Source: Prauserella isguenensis
Lineage (GTDB): Bacteria; Actinomycetota; Actinomycetes; Mycobacteriales; Pseudonocardiaceae
Direction: 5' to 3'
DNA: 64,000 nt
Assembly (NCBI RefSeq): GCF_014191605.1
Contig: NZ_JACHWU010000006.1
Span: 62,001-126,000, forward strand
Position 1 is the first letter of the stretch. Each line of letters starts with the position of its first letter. The notes under the pieces were generated by a model. The model made no database searches and was not told the origin of the DNA. It saw only the letters and a program-made list of their open reading frames with translations. Positions 53,171-61,879 of this stretch are shown piece after piece. Both the position numbers and the translations under genes were made by a program.

Positions 53171-54719
53171 CGATGTCTCCGGTCCACCATGCCGCGCTCT
53201 CCGGCGGCAGAACGGTGGGGTCGGCGGTGGGGTCGGATGTAGTACTGGTCAACAGTAGTCGTCCCGGACTCTCGATCCTCGCGGGTACCGAGCCGAAGTT
53301 GATCGCGCAGGTGAACCCGCCCCTGCGGAACGCCAACACGTCCGGACCGGATTCGAGCCAGACCAATCCGTCGCCGGGAATCCCGCGCCGCAACCGCAAC
53401 GCCTCGCGGTACAGTTCGAGCGTCGAATCCGGCTCGCCGCGCTGTGCCTCGACCGTCAGGTCCGCCCACCGGTCCGGCTGCGGCAGCCACGGCGTCCCGC
53501 CGAAGCCGAACGGCGAGGCGTCACCGGACCACGGGAGCGGGACCCGGCAGCCGTCCCTGCCGCGGTCGGTGTGGCCGGAGCGCTCCCACACCGGATCGGC
53601 GAGCACCTCCTCCGGCAGGTCGGTGACCTCGGGAAGGCCCAGTTCCTCCCCCTGGTACAGGTACGTCGAGCCGGGTAGGGCGAGGGTGAACAGCGTCGCC
53701 GCGCGTGCCCTGCGCAGCCCGGTCTCCCCACCGCCGAACCGGGTCACGTGCCGCTGCATGTCGTGATTGGACAACACCCACGTGCTGGCCGCGCCGACGG
53801 CATCCACCGCGTCGAGCGAGGCGTCGACGACCTCACGGAACTCGGCCGCCGACCACTGCGCCTCCGCGTAGTGGAAGTTGAACGACTGGTGCAGCTCGTC
53901 CGGACGCAGGTAGCGGGCCATGCGCTCGGCGCTGCGCACCCACGCCTCGGCGACGCCGATGCGCATTCCGTCGTACGAGTCGAGGATCTTCCGCCACTGC
54001 CGGTAGATCTCGTGCACACCGTCCTGGTCGAAGTACGGCAACTCCGCCTTGGTGAGCAGCCCGATCTGGTCGCTCGTCCCGGTGTCGGGCAGGCCGGGAG
54101 CCTTGACCATCCCGTGTGCCACGTCGATGCGAATACCGTCGACGCCGCGGTCGAGCCAGAACCGCAGGATGTCCTCGAACTCGGCACGCACCTCGGGGTG
54201 CTGCCAGTTGAGGTCCGGCTGGGCGGGGTCGAACAGGTGCAGATACCACTGGCCGTCGGCGACCTGTGTCCACGCCGGACCGCCGAACACCGACTCCCAG
54301 TCGTTGGGCGGGCCGCCGTCACGGCCGTCGCGGAACAGGTACCGCTCGCGGGCCTCCGAGCCCGGCTCCGAGCGCAACGCCTCCTGGAACCACGGGTGCG
54401 CCGACGACGTGTGGTTGGGCACGATGTCGACGATGACGCGCAGTCCGTGCCCGTGTGCCTCGCCGATCAGGGCCTCGGCGTCGGCGAGGTCGCCGAACAG
54501 CGGATCGACGGTGCGGTAGTCGGCGACGTCGTAGCCGCCGTCGGCCATCGGCGAGGCGTAGAACGGGGTGAGCCACACGGCGTCGACGCCCAGGTCGGCG
54601 AGGTAGCCGAGACGAGAGCGGACGCCGTTCAAGTCACCGACACCGTCGCCGTTCGCGTCGGCGAAACTGCGCACGTAGACCTGGTAGATGACGGCGTGTT
54701 TCCACCACTGCGGATCCAT
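53163..54719 (-). CDS. aglA: alpha-glucosidase, GH13 family (cytosolic)
   Basis: This 518-residue GH13 enzyme has no signal peptide. Conserved regions: VDIVPNHTS, GIRIDVAHGM (nucleophile Asp), GVAEAWV (acid/base Glu) and LSNHDMQRH (third Asp). The pattern fits the oligo-alpha-glucosidase subgroup that takes maltose to maltopentaose. It acts on sugars imported by the upstream ABC permeases. It starts 7 bp after the malG stop and overlaps malR, so it is part of the same transcript. Confidence 0.93.
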   Translation of the reverse strand: MDPQWWKHAVIYQVYVRSFADANGDGVGDLNGVRSRLGYLADLGVDAVWLTPFYASPMADGGYDVADYRTVDPLFGDLADAEALIGEAHGHGLRVIVDIVPNHTSSAHPWFQEALRSEPGSEARERYLFRDGRDGGPPNDWESVFGGPAWTQVADGQWYLHLFDPAQPDLNWQHPEVRAEFEDILRFWLDRGVDGIRIDVAHGMVKAPGLPDTGTSDQIGLLTKAELPYFDQDGVHEIYRQWRKILDSYDGMRIGVAEAWVRSAERMARYLRPDELHQSFNFHYAEAQWSAAEFREVVDASLDAVDAVGAASTWVLSNHDMQRHVTRFGGGETGLRRARAATLFTLALPGSTYLYQGEELGLPEVTDLPEEVLADPVWERSGHTDRGRDGCRVPLPWSGDASPFGFGGTPWLPQPDRWADLTVEAQRGEPDSTLELYREALRLRRGIPGDGLVWLESGPDVLAFRRGGFTCAINFGSVPARIESPGRLLLTSTTSDPTADPTVLPPESAAWWTGDIDD

Positions 54720-54726
54720 CGATCTC

Positions 54727-55554
54727 CTAACTCTTGACTCCGCCGGCTGTGAGACCGGCGACCAGATGGCGCTGTACCAGGAAGAACACGGCCGCGGCCG
54801 GCAGCATCACGAGCACCGAACCGGCGGTGAGCAGGCCCCATTCGGCCTTGAAGTCACTGACGAACGTGGCCATCCCGATCGGCAGCGTGTAATGACCCTC
54901 GCTCTGCATGAACACGCTCGCGAACGCGACCTCGCCCCACGCCGTGATGAACGAGTAGAACACCGTCACCGAAATACCGGGCCGGGCCAGCGGTACGATC
55001 AGCCGCCAGAATGTGCCCAGCGGGCTGAGCCCGTCGATGCGGCCCGCCTCGTCGATCGAGACGGGGATCGTGTCGAAGTAGCCCTTGAGCATCCACGCGC
55101 AGTACGGCACGGCAATCGTGCATTGTGCGAGGATCAGCCCGCCGTACGAGTCGAGCAGGCCGAGATCCGACATCACGTTGTACAGCGGCACGATCAGCAC
55201 GGCTGCGGGGAACATCTGCGTCACCAGGAACGTCCACATGAGAGGACGCTTGCCCGGGAACCGCATGCGCGAGGCCGCATAGCCCGCACTGGCCGCGATC
55301 AGCACGCCGAGCACGGTGGTGCCCGCCGCGACGACCAGCGAGTTGCCGAACCAGGTCAGGAACCGCGTTTCGCCAAGAACCTGGGTGTAGTTGGACACGC
55401 CCAGCGTGCCGAGCTTCTCCGGCCGGGTCCACGTCGCACGGTCGGTCTTGAGCGAGGTGAGTGCCACCCACGCCACGGGGAACACGGCGATGACACTGGC
55501 GAACACCAGCGTGATGTGCAGCCCCGCCGACGCCTTCCTGCTGCGCGTGCTCAT
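54727..55554 (-). CDS. malG: maltodextrin ABC transporter permease MalG
   Basis: A 275-residue permease with six predicted helices and the EAA coupling loop EAGRIDGLSPLGTFWRLIVPLARPG. It pairs with the MalF-like permease, whose stop it overlaps by 4 bp. The short N-terminus and FYSFITAWGEVAFASVF segment are typical of MalG/LacG. Confidence 0.93.
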   Translation of the reverse strand: MSTRSRKASAGLHITLVFASVIAVFPVAWVALTSLKTDRATWTRPEKLGTLGVSNYTQVLGETRFLTWFGNSLVVAAGTTVLGVLIAASAGYAASRMRFPGKRPLMWTFLVTQMFPAAVLIVPLYNVMSDLGLLDSYGGLILAQCTIAVPYCAWMLKGYFDTIPVSIDEAGRIDGLSPLGTFWRLIVPLARPGISVTVFYSFITAWGEVAFASVFMQSEGHYTLPIGMATFVSDFKAEWGLLTAGSVLVMLPAAAVFFLVQRHLVAGLTAGGVKS

Positions 55555-56543
55555 CCGAACACCTCCTCGGACTGCTTGGCGAGCCAGCGCTTGTAGAAGA
55601 ACGCGAACACCACCAGCATCGAGGCGATCAGCGCGCCGTACGTCGCGGCGCCCGAGTAGTCACGGATGCCTTGGAACGCGCGCTCATACGCCTCCGTGAC
55701 CAGGATGTTCGTGGATCCTCCCGGGCCGCCGCCGGTCAGCAGAGCGATCACGGGGAACTGGTTGAACGTCCAGATCGTGCCGAGCAGGATCACCGTGCCC
55801 GATACCGGCCGCAGGCCCGGCAACGTCACCGCGCGGAACTGCTGCCACGCCGTCGCACCGTCCATTTCGGCCGCCTCGTACAGGTCCTTCGGCACGGTCT
55901 GCAGTCCGCCGAGCAGCGCGACCATCATGAACGGTACGCCGAGCCAGACGTTCACCATGATCACCGAGATCTTGGCCGCCAGCGGTTCGCCGAGCCAGTT
56001 GACGGCGTCGATGCCGAACAGTCCGAGTACCGAGTTGGCGACGCCGCCCTGCTCGTTGAGGATGAGCCGCCAGCCGAACGCCGCGACGAACGGCGGCACG
56101 GCCCACGGCAGGATCAGCAGCATCCGATACAACCCGCGCAGCCGCATCGCACGGTTGAGCAGCAATGCGAGCCCGAGACCGATCGTGAAGTGCAGTGTCA
56201 CGCAGGCGACCGTCCACTGGACCGTCCACAGTAGCCGCGAGTAGAACGCACCGTCCGCGCCGGAGAGCACGTCGATGTAGTTGTCGAACCCGACGAACGA
56301 GTACGTCGCCGGGATCTCGTTGACGCCGATCGTGCGGCCGCTGTTCATCTCGGTGGCATCCGTCAACGACAGGTAGATGCCTTTGACCAGGGGGAACATC
56401 ACGAGTGCGCCGATCACGACCACGACCGGGGTGACCATGGCCCACGCGTACCAGTGACGCGTCAGTAGTCCGCGCACCCGGCGCCGGGGTGGCGGCACCG
56501 GCGGCGCCACCCCGGCCTGCGGGCGGGTAGTGAATGTCGTCAT
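55551..56543 (-). CDS. malF: maltodextrin ABC transporter permease MalF
   Basis: A 330-residue permease with six predicted helices and the EAA loop EAAEMDGATAWQQFRAVTLPG. Unlike enteric MalF it lacks the large periplasmic P2 domain, as usual in Gram-positive bacteria. It overlaps malE and malG by 4 bp on each side, so the three are translated as a coupled set. Confidence 0.94.
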   Translation of the reverse strand: MTTFTTRPQAGVAPPVPPPRRRVRGLLTRHWYAWAMVTPVVVVIGALVMFPLVKGIYLSLTDATEMNSGRTIGVNEIPATYSFVGFDNYIDVLSGADGAFYSRLLWTVQWTVACVTLHFTIGLGLALLLNRAMRLRGLYRMLLILPWAVPPFVAAFGWRLILNEQGGVANSVLGLFGIDAVNWLGEPLAAKISVIMVNVWLGVPFMMVALLGGLQTVPKDLYEAAEMDGATAWQQFRAVTLPGLRPVSGTVILLGTIWTFNQFPVIALLTGGGPGGSTNILVTEAYERAFQGIRDYSGAATYGALIASMLVVFAFFYKRWLAKQSEEVFG

Positions 56544-57850
56544 GACTCGAAGCCGGGCACTGCGCCCTTCGCCTTTCGCTGCGCCTGCTTCAGACCGTCC
56601 GAGACGGGCGTCTGGCCACCCATGATCTGCTCGTAGAAGGGCGTGAACAGGTCGTAGAGGTCGCCCGCGCCCGGCGCCGAGGGCCGTGGTTTCGCCGACT
56701 CCATCGGCTCCTGGAACTGGGAGACCACCTGGTTGTCCTTGACGCCCGGCATGTCGTAGACGGATTCACGGGTCGGCAGCGTGCTGTTCTCCTTCGCCAC
56801 CAGGGCCTGGCTCTCCGGCGAGTTCATGAACTTCACGAACAGGTAGGACGCTGCGAGGTCGGGGGAACCGGCGTACACCGTGAGGTTGTGGCCGCCGACG
56901 GGTCCTCCCCTGCCCTCGGGGCCACCGGGAACCGTGGCGACACCGAGGTTGTCGGGATCGGCGTACGCGCTGCCGGTGAGGATGTCCGACACCGACCACG
57001 GCCCGTTGAGCATCATGGCGACGTCGCCGCTCTTGAAACCGTCGAGCATGTTGGTGTACTTGTTCGCGCTGGTGTCGGTCGTGCCGATACCGCCGGCCGA
57101 CAACTCCTTCGAGGTCTCGACCGCGCTCTTCATCGCGGGGCTGTCGATCGTGATGCGCTTGCTGCCGGTGTCGACGACGTCGCCGCCCTCGCCGTAGACG
57201 AACGGCAGCAGGAAGTACGAGTCGGCGTTGACGAAGATGCCGGTGGTGCCGGGAACCTTCCGTTCGATCTTCTTCGCCACCGTCTCGACCTCGTCCCAGG
57301 TCTTCGGTGGTTCCTGCACGCCCGCCTCGGCGAACAGCTCCTTGTTGTAGAGCAGGCTGAGGGTGTCGGTGACCTCGGGGACACCGTAGGTCTTGCCCTG
57401 GTACTCGTTGGTCTTCATCGGCGTCGGCAGGTAGTCGTCGGCGCCGTCGAGCGCGGGCGTGCCGTCGAGCGGCTGGAGGTACCCGAGTGCGGCGAACGTC
57501 GGCGTCCATCCGACGTCGGCGCGCATCACGTCCGGCGCGCCGTCACCCGACTGCGCCGCGGTCTTGAACTTGTCGTCGGCACCGTCGAAGGGCACGTTGA
57601 CGTACTCGACGTCGATCTTCGGGTACTTCTTCTCGAACCGCTTGACCAGTTCCTTGAAGGCCGGCGACTCGTTGGTTGCGTCCGAGGTGTCCCACCACGT
57701 GACGGTGCCGGAGACGGACTGCGGGTCGTTGGCCGCCTTCGCTGCGGCGTCGCTCTGGTCCGCGCCGCCCCCGCCGCAGCCGGCCAGGGTCAGTGCGGTG
57801 ACCGCGGCGAACGCCGTCGCCATGCGGGTCGCTGGTGTAGCTCGCGTCAT
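56540..57850 (-). CDS. malE: maltodextrin-binding lipoprotein
   Basis: This 436-residue type I solute-binding protein has a lipobox LTLAGCGG. It has TVTWWDTSDATNE at the N-terminus of the mature part, YGVPEVTDTLSLLYNKELF and MLNGPWSVSDIL, typical of maltose/trehalose binders. The start at ATG 57850 follows GAGGAG by 4 nt; ATG 57862 lies inside that site. A perfect palindrome 67 bp upstream is the likely MalR operator. Confidence 0.93.
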   Translation of the reverse strand: MTRATPATRMATAFAAVTALTLAGCGGGGADQSDAAAKAANDPQSVSGTVTWWDTSDATNESPAFKELVKRFEKKYPKIDVEYVNVPFDGADDKFKTAAQSGDGAPDVMRADVGWTPTFAALGYLQPLDGTPALDGADDYLPTPMKTNEYQGKTYGVPEVTDTLSLLYNKELFAEAGVQEPPKTWDEVETVAKKIERKVPGTTGIFVNADSYFLLPFVYGEGGDVVDTGSKRITIDSPAMKSAVETSKELSAGGIGTTDTSANKYTNMLDGFKSGDVAMMLNGPWSVSDILTGSAYADPDNLGVATVPGGPEGRGGPVGGHNLTVYAGSPDLAASYLFVKFMNSPESQALVAKENSTLPTRESVYDMPGVKDNQVVSQFQEPMESAKPRPSAPGAGDLYDLFTPFYEQIMGGQTPVSDGLKQAQRKAKGAVPGFES

Positions 57851-57916
57851 GGTTCTCCTCATTGAGACCGGTGGGGTCCGGAATTACCCGGGAGGTTAAT
57901 CAGCCGGTGACCGCTC

Positions 57917-57942
57917 CTGCAAGAACTTGCAGAAACTTTCAG
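57917..57942 (-). promoter_or_regulatory. MalR-type operator of malE
   Basis: CTGCAAG-AA-CTTGCAG (57917-57932) is a perfect 16-bp palindrome. It is followed by AAACTTTCAG, which repeats the half-site at a 10-bp interval. The element sits between the amylase stop and malE. Its half-site recurs upstream of the amylase gene. Confidence 0.8.
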
Positions 57943-59355
57943 TCATCGATGGAAGGCGACGGCGTCCTTGGCTTCGAGCGTGATCCGCGTCCAGCCGTCG
58001 GCGTTGACGGTGTACCTGCGGCACCCGTCGTGCACGTCGTCGCAGTAGGTTCCGGCGGGCAGGCCCGTGTCGAACCAGCGTGTGACCTCCTCGTCCGAGT
58101 TGTTGATGGTCACGAAACCCTTGTCACCGCGGTTGAACGCGATCAGGTTCGCCCCGTCACTCCACCAGTTCTGCACCTGCGTTCCCTTGACGGCGTTGTG
58201 CCAGCCGACCATGCCGAGGATCGCCGGATCGTGGGTCGTGCAGGTCCACGCCTCGTCGCCGCAGTCGACGTCGGTGACGGTGCCGTCGGCGTTCGAGGGC
58301 GGCGCCTGGTCGCGGCCGGAGAAGGTGAACCCGGAGAACACCTGCGGCGTGCCGTGGTCCCAGGCCAGCGAGAAGATGTTGGCCAGCAGGTAGGTCCTGC
58401 CGTCCTTGTACGACAGGGTGCTGCCGTCGCGCTCGGTGTCGTGGTTGTCGACGAACGCCACCGAGTCGGCACTCGGCTGCATGCCCCACGACTCGCCGAA
58501 GGTCTCCAGGTCGGAGATGTTGCCGCGGAACTGCTCGGCGAGCTTGCGGCCGTAGGTGAACTCGAGCAGGTCGCCGTTGCGGCGGTAATCGTCGAGGTCC
58601 ACCGCGCCACCCGGGATGACCTCCTGGTACACGTAGGGATCGCCGTTCAGGCGGCTCTCGATTGCCGCGATATCGGCCGCGGGAATGTGCTTGGCGGCGT
58701 CGATGCGGAAGCCGTCGACGCCCATCGAGATCAGGTCGTTGAGGTAACTCGCGATCTCGTCGCGCACATACTCGTCGCCGGTGTCGAGGTCGGCGAGGCC
58801 GAGTAGCTCGCAGTTCTGCACCTCGGCGAGGTCGTCGTAGTTCTCCACCTCGCCGCTCGGATTGGGGCAGTCGTCCGGATAGTGGTGGAAGTCGCCGGTC
58901 GAGTACCTGCCGTCGTAGGTGTACTTGTCGGGGAACGTCGTGCCGCCGTAGCCGGTACCGCCGGAATCCTGGCCGGTCATGTGGTTGATGACCGCGTCGA
59001 CGTAGACGTCCACACCGGCCGTTTCGCAGGCCTCGACCATGGCCGCGAAGTCGGCCCGGTCGCCGAGTCTGCTGGTCAGGTCGTAGCTGACGGGCTGATA
59101 GACGTCCCACCACGGATGGTTCTCGACCGAGGCCGACTCGGCGGGCGGCGACACCTGGACACCGCCGAAGCCGTTCGGTCCCAGGTTGTTCGTGCACTCG
59201 GCCGCGACCGAGTCCCAGTTCCATTGGAACAGGTTCGCGATGACGTCCTCGTCCGGATCACCGGGAGGCGCGGCTGCGGCAGGGCCGGCCGTTCCGGCGG
59301 TGAGACCGGCCGTGAGTAATACCGTCGACAGGATTGCGGGCAGGCGGGATCGCAC
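57943..59355 (-). CDS. amyA: secreted alpha-amylase (GH13)
   Basis: This 470-residue enzyme has a signal peptide (RLPAILSTVLLTAGLTAGTAG to PAAAA). The catalytic TIM barrel shows DAVINHMTG, GFRIDAAKHI (nucleophile Asp), VYQEVIPGG (acid/base Glu) and FVDNHDTERD (third Asp). A C-terminal beta domain (TVNADGWTRITLEAKDAVAFH) ends it, with no starch-binding module. It cuts external starch to maltodextrins for the ABC importer. GTG 59355 has GGAGG 4 nt upstream, and the signal peptide begins right there. Confidence 0.94.
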   Translation of the reverse strand: MRSRLPAILSTVLLTAGLTAGTAGPAAAAPPGDPDEDVIANLFQWNWDSVAAECTNNLGPNGFGGVQVSPPAESASVENHPWWDVYQPVSYDLTSRLGDRADFAAMVEACETAGVDVYVDAVINHMTGQDSGGTGYGGTTFPDKYTYDGRYSTGDFHHYPDDCPNPSGEVENYDDLAEVQNCELLGLADLDTGDEYVRDEIASYLNDLISMGVDGFRIDAAKHIPAADIAAIESRLNGDPYVYQEVIPGGAVDLDDYRRNGDLLEFTYGRKLAEQFRGNISDLETFGESWGMQPSADSVAFVDNHDTERDGSTLSYKDGRTYLLANIFSLAWDHGTPQVFSGFTFSGRDQAPPSNADGTVTDVDCGDEAWTCTTHDPAILGMVGWHNAVKGTQVQNWWSDGANLIAFNRGDKGFVTINNSDEEVTRWFDTGLPAGTYCDDVHDGCRRYTVNADGWTRITLEAKDAVAFHR

Positions 59356-59463
59356 GAGACCTCCAGCGTTCGCAGGGAGCGGATGGCCGAGGAGCCCGGG
59401 TTCTCCTCGCTGAGACACGCCTCGAGCACAGGAGAGTGACCTGGTCGGCAAGCGAAGTCAAGA

Positions 59464-59481
59464 CTTGCATGAAACTTTCAG
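59464..59481 (-). promoter_or_regulatory. MalR-type operator between amylase and the multi-sugar ATPase
   Basis: CTTGCAT-GAAA-CTTTCAG (59464-59481) carries the same two half-sites in the same order as the malE operator. It lies about 110 bp before the amylase start and 200 bp before the divergent ATPase gene, so it may serve both. Confidence 0.7.
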
Positions 59482-59679
59482 GCGCCGTATACAGTCTCAC
59501 CGGTATCCGGTTCGGCGCGGTTCGGCGGCCGGCTTCCGCATGCGGGTGTCGCGCGGCATGCGGGTGTCGTGCGACTTTTCCGGCGAGTGGCCGGGCGACA
59601 ACGTCCGCAGGCGGCCGTTCCACGGCCGGATCCGACGTCGGCCGACGAGGTCCGGCGCCCACGGCGAAGGGTGAGTTCC

Positions 59680-60771
59680 ATGGCAGAGGTCAGTTATCGG
59701 CGTGCATCGCGGCTGTATCCGGGTTCGCCCCCGGTACGGGCGGTCGACGAGCTGGACCTGACGGTCGCCGACGGCGAGTTCCTCGTACTGGTCGGCCCGT
59801 CGGGGTCGGGAAAGTCGACGGCGCTGCGCATGCTCGCAGGGCTGGAAGAGGTCGACGAGGGAGCCATCCACATCGACGACCGCGACGTCACCGATGTTCC
59901 ACCGAAGAACCGTGACATCGCGATGGTGTTCCAGTCCTATGCCCTGTACCCGCACATGACGGTCGCCGAGAACATGAGTTTCGCGTTGAAGCTCAAGGGA
60001 GAGTCCAAGTCCGCCATCGCTGAACGGGTACGACACGCGGCCGACCTGCTCGAGCTGACGCCGTACCTGGACCGCAAGCCGAAGGCCCTCTCGGGCGGGC
60101 AACGCCAGCGGGTCGCGATGGGACGTGCGATCGTCCGCGAGCCGTCGGTGTTCCTCATGGACGAACCGCTGTCCAATTTGGATGCGAAACTGCGGATCGA
60201 GACGCGGGCCAACATCGCGTCGCTGCAGGACCGGCTCGGCACCACGACGATCTACGTCACGCACGATCAAGTCGAAGCTATGACGATGGGACATCGGGTG
60301 GCGGTGCTCAAGGACGGCACGCTGCAACAGTGCGACACCCCGCGCAACCTGTACGAACGTCCGGTCAACGCGTTCGTCGCCGGGTTCATCGGATCGCCGG
60401 CGATGAACCTGAAGACGGTCGCGGTCGGCGACGGCGGTGCACATCTCGACGGGCTCAGTGTTCCGCTGCCGCGCGCCACGTTGGCATCCTCGGGTGACAC
60501 CCTGACTCTCGGTGTCCGGCCCGAATCGTTGCGGCTGGCCGGTGCCGGCGAGGACGGCGCGGCGATGACGGTCGAGCTCGTCGAGGAACTCGGCGCGGAC
60601 GCGTACGTGCACGGCACGGTGCGTGTCGGCAAGCAGGCCGAGCGGTTCGTCGTCCGTGCCGACGGGCGCACCCCGCCGAAGCTCGGTGAGACCGTCACGG
60701 TCGCGATCACCCGTCCCGAGGAAGTGCACGCGTTCCACGCCGACACCGGATTGCGCCTGCCGACCGGCTGA
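59680..60771 (+). CDS. msiK: multi-sugar ABC transporter ATPase (MsiK/MalK/UgpC type)
   Basis: This 363-residue ATPase has Walker A GPSGSGKST, Q-loop FQSYALYPHM, signature LSGGQRQRVAMG, Walker B VFLMDEPLSNLD and the switch His in VTHDQVEAM. A C-terminal regulatory MalK-like OB domain (about 240-363) follows. It supplies energy to the malEFG permease, which has no ATPase of its own, and may serve other sugar importers as MsiK does in streptomycetes. ATG 59680 has AAGGGTGAG upstream; the frame back to 59569 has no homology. Confidence 0.93.
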   Translation: MAEVSYRRASRLYPGSPPVRAVDELDLTVADGEFLVLVGPSGSGKSTALRMLAGLEEVDEGAIHIDDRDVTDVPPKNRDIAMVFQSYALYPHMTVAENMSFALKLKGESKSAIAERVRHAADLLELTPYLDRKPKALSGGQRQRVAMGRAIVREPSVFLMDEPLSNLDAKLRIETRANIASLQDRLGTTTIYVTHDQVEAMTMGHRVAVLKDGTLQQCDTPRNLYERPVNAFVAGFIGSPAMNLKTVAVGDGGAHLDGLSVPLPRATLASSGDTLTLGVRPESLRLAGAGEDGAAMTVELVEELGADAYVHGTVRVGKQAERFVVRADGRTPPKLGETVTVAITRPEEVHAFHADTGLRLPTG

Positions 60772-60934
60772 CGGTGACACCGGTGACACCGGTCGAAGGC
60801 CGGATCCTGCTGTCCGGCTGTCCACGTTGGATTGTCGGCCGCGTTACGCCTCGGCGCCGGCGTCATCGGCGCCAAGTACGCGGAGCGCGTCGGCAACCTC
60901 GGCGATCTCGTCATCCGGCACTGTGCGTCTCCAC

Positions 60935-60986
60935 CATGCTCGCTAGCATGCTCACCAGCACCCAAGTGAGCATGCTAGCGAGCATG
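60935..60986. repeat. long perfect inverted repeat (21-bp stems, 10-nt loop)
   Basis: The left arm (60935-60955) and right arm (60966-60986) are exact complements and contain CATGCT-CGCTAG-CATGCT, itself a direct repeat of CATGCT. The loop is 60956-60965. It lies in a 323-bp gene-free stretch (60772-61094), downstream of both the plus-strand ATPase and the minus-strand small-gene operon. It may be a terminator, a recombination site or a protein-binding site. A short frame with coding flavour (minus strand, about 60850-60925) is too small to call. Confidence 0.8.
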
Positions 60987-61094
60987 TTCGATCGAGTAGT
61001 GGTGGTTGAGCAGCACAGCGCGCACACGCTGCGGACTCGCGTCCCGGCCTGCTGTGCCCGGTGAGCGCCATCGCAGGCCTGCTTCCGATCATGG

Positions 61095-61334
61095 TCAGCT
61101 GTCGGTCTGGACGTCGATGATGACCCGCTGCGGCGGCTCCACGATGCGGCCGTCGAGTTCCGCAGCACGGGTCAACACCTCGGCCGACAGCGCGCCGAGG
61201 TGCTGGCCAAGCTCTCGCAGCTGGTCGGCCCGTCCATCTCGATCAGGGTGATTCAGCAGCTCCACTAACAACGGGCCGATACGTCCGTTGATGTCTGCGA
61301 CGCGAGCGAGCACGTCGGCGACGGGTTCAGTCAT
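61095..61334 (-). CDS. hypothetical helical protein, 79 residues
   Basis: A charged, helix-forming sequence (VADVLARVADINGRIGPLLVELL, LRELGQHLGALSAEVLTRAAEL) with coiled-coil character and no known motif. It overlaps the small membrane-protein gene by 8 bp and is last of three overlapping genes. I do not recognise the family. Confidence 0.6.
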   Translation of the reverse strand: MTEPVADVLARVADINGRIGPLLVELLNHPDRDGRADQLRELGQHLGALSAEVLTRAAELDGRIVEPPQRVIIDVQTDS

Positions 61335-61524
61335 GGCGGCCGACCGGCCCGCGATCGGTCTCGGCCGGCGGCCACCGACTCGGATGGGCGCGCCGAGCTG
61401 CCACTACGAGTCCCAACACTCCGGCCCCGACGGCGGCATAACCGACGAGCACAAGGCCGCAGGCCAGCGCGGACACGGCGACGACCATCGACGCAGCGAT
61501 GCCCGCCAACACCAGAGCTTTCAC
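61327..61524 (-). CDS. hypothetical small membrane protein, 65 residues
   Basis: Two hydrophobic stretches (LVLAGIAASMVVAVSALACG and LVGYAAVGAGVLGLVVAA) suggest a two-helix hairpin in the membrane with a basic C-terminal tail. The GTG start overlaps the upstream stop by 4 bp (GTGA), and its end overlaps the next gene by 8 bp. No homologue is recognised. Confidence 0.6.
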   Translation of the reverse strand: MKALVLAGIAASMVVAVSALACGLVLVGYAAVGAGVLGLVVAARRAHPSRWPPAETDRGPVGRHD

Positions 61525-61739
61525 CGCGCCTCCCTCGATACTCGTTCGCGCATCTCGTACTCATCCAGCGCGTCCAGCCATGGCGGCGGCGCCCAGCGCT
61601 GCAGCACGTCGAGAGCCCTGTCGCGCTGCGACTTGTCACCCGCGAGCGCCGTCATCACGGCCCACCAGTCGGCGCGTGACAGGGTGACGCTGCCGTCGAG
61701 AAGCGGCATGCGGTTCCGTGGCATTACTTGTTCAGACAT
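61521..61739 (-). CDS. hypothetical protein, 72 residues, first of a three-gene operon
   Basis: A small acidic/aromatic protein (LSRADWWAVMTALAGDKSQRD, WAPPPWLDALDEYEMRERVS) with no recognised domain. ATG 61739 is chosen because the sequence upstream to 61814 is unlike protein. No clear Shine-Dalgarno is visible. It is divergent from the XRE regulator with 140 bp between, so the regulator may control it. Confidence 0.55.
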   Translation of the reverse strand: MSEQVMPRNRMPLLDGSVTLSRADWWAVMTALAGDKSQRDRALDVLQRWAPPPWLDALDEYEMRERVSREAR

Positions 61740-61879
61740 CGCCGATGAGCGTTGTCGAACGCTTCGCCCGCGGGGAGTGCAGTCAGCAGGGCATCGCGGG
61801 GCATGCCGGGGCAATCTGGAGCGCTGCCCTGCGAGATCGCGTTATGCTCTAAGCGTCGGTCCGGATACAGGGAGTACTC

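Noticed and set aside
54688-55596. Plus-strand frame of 302 codons across malG
   Set aside because: It is a shadow; malG has the EAA loop and coupled overlaps with its neighbours.
60990-61090. tRNA or attachment site near the long inverted repeat
   Set aside because: No cloverleaf with T-loop GTTCGA and acceptor pairing could be drawn, and no integrase is nearby.
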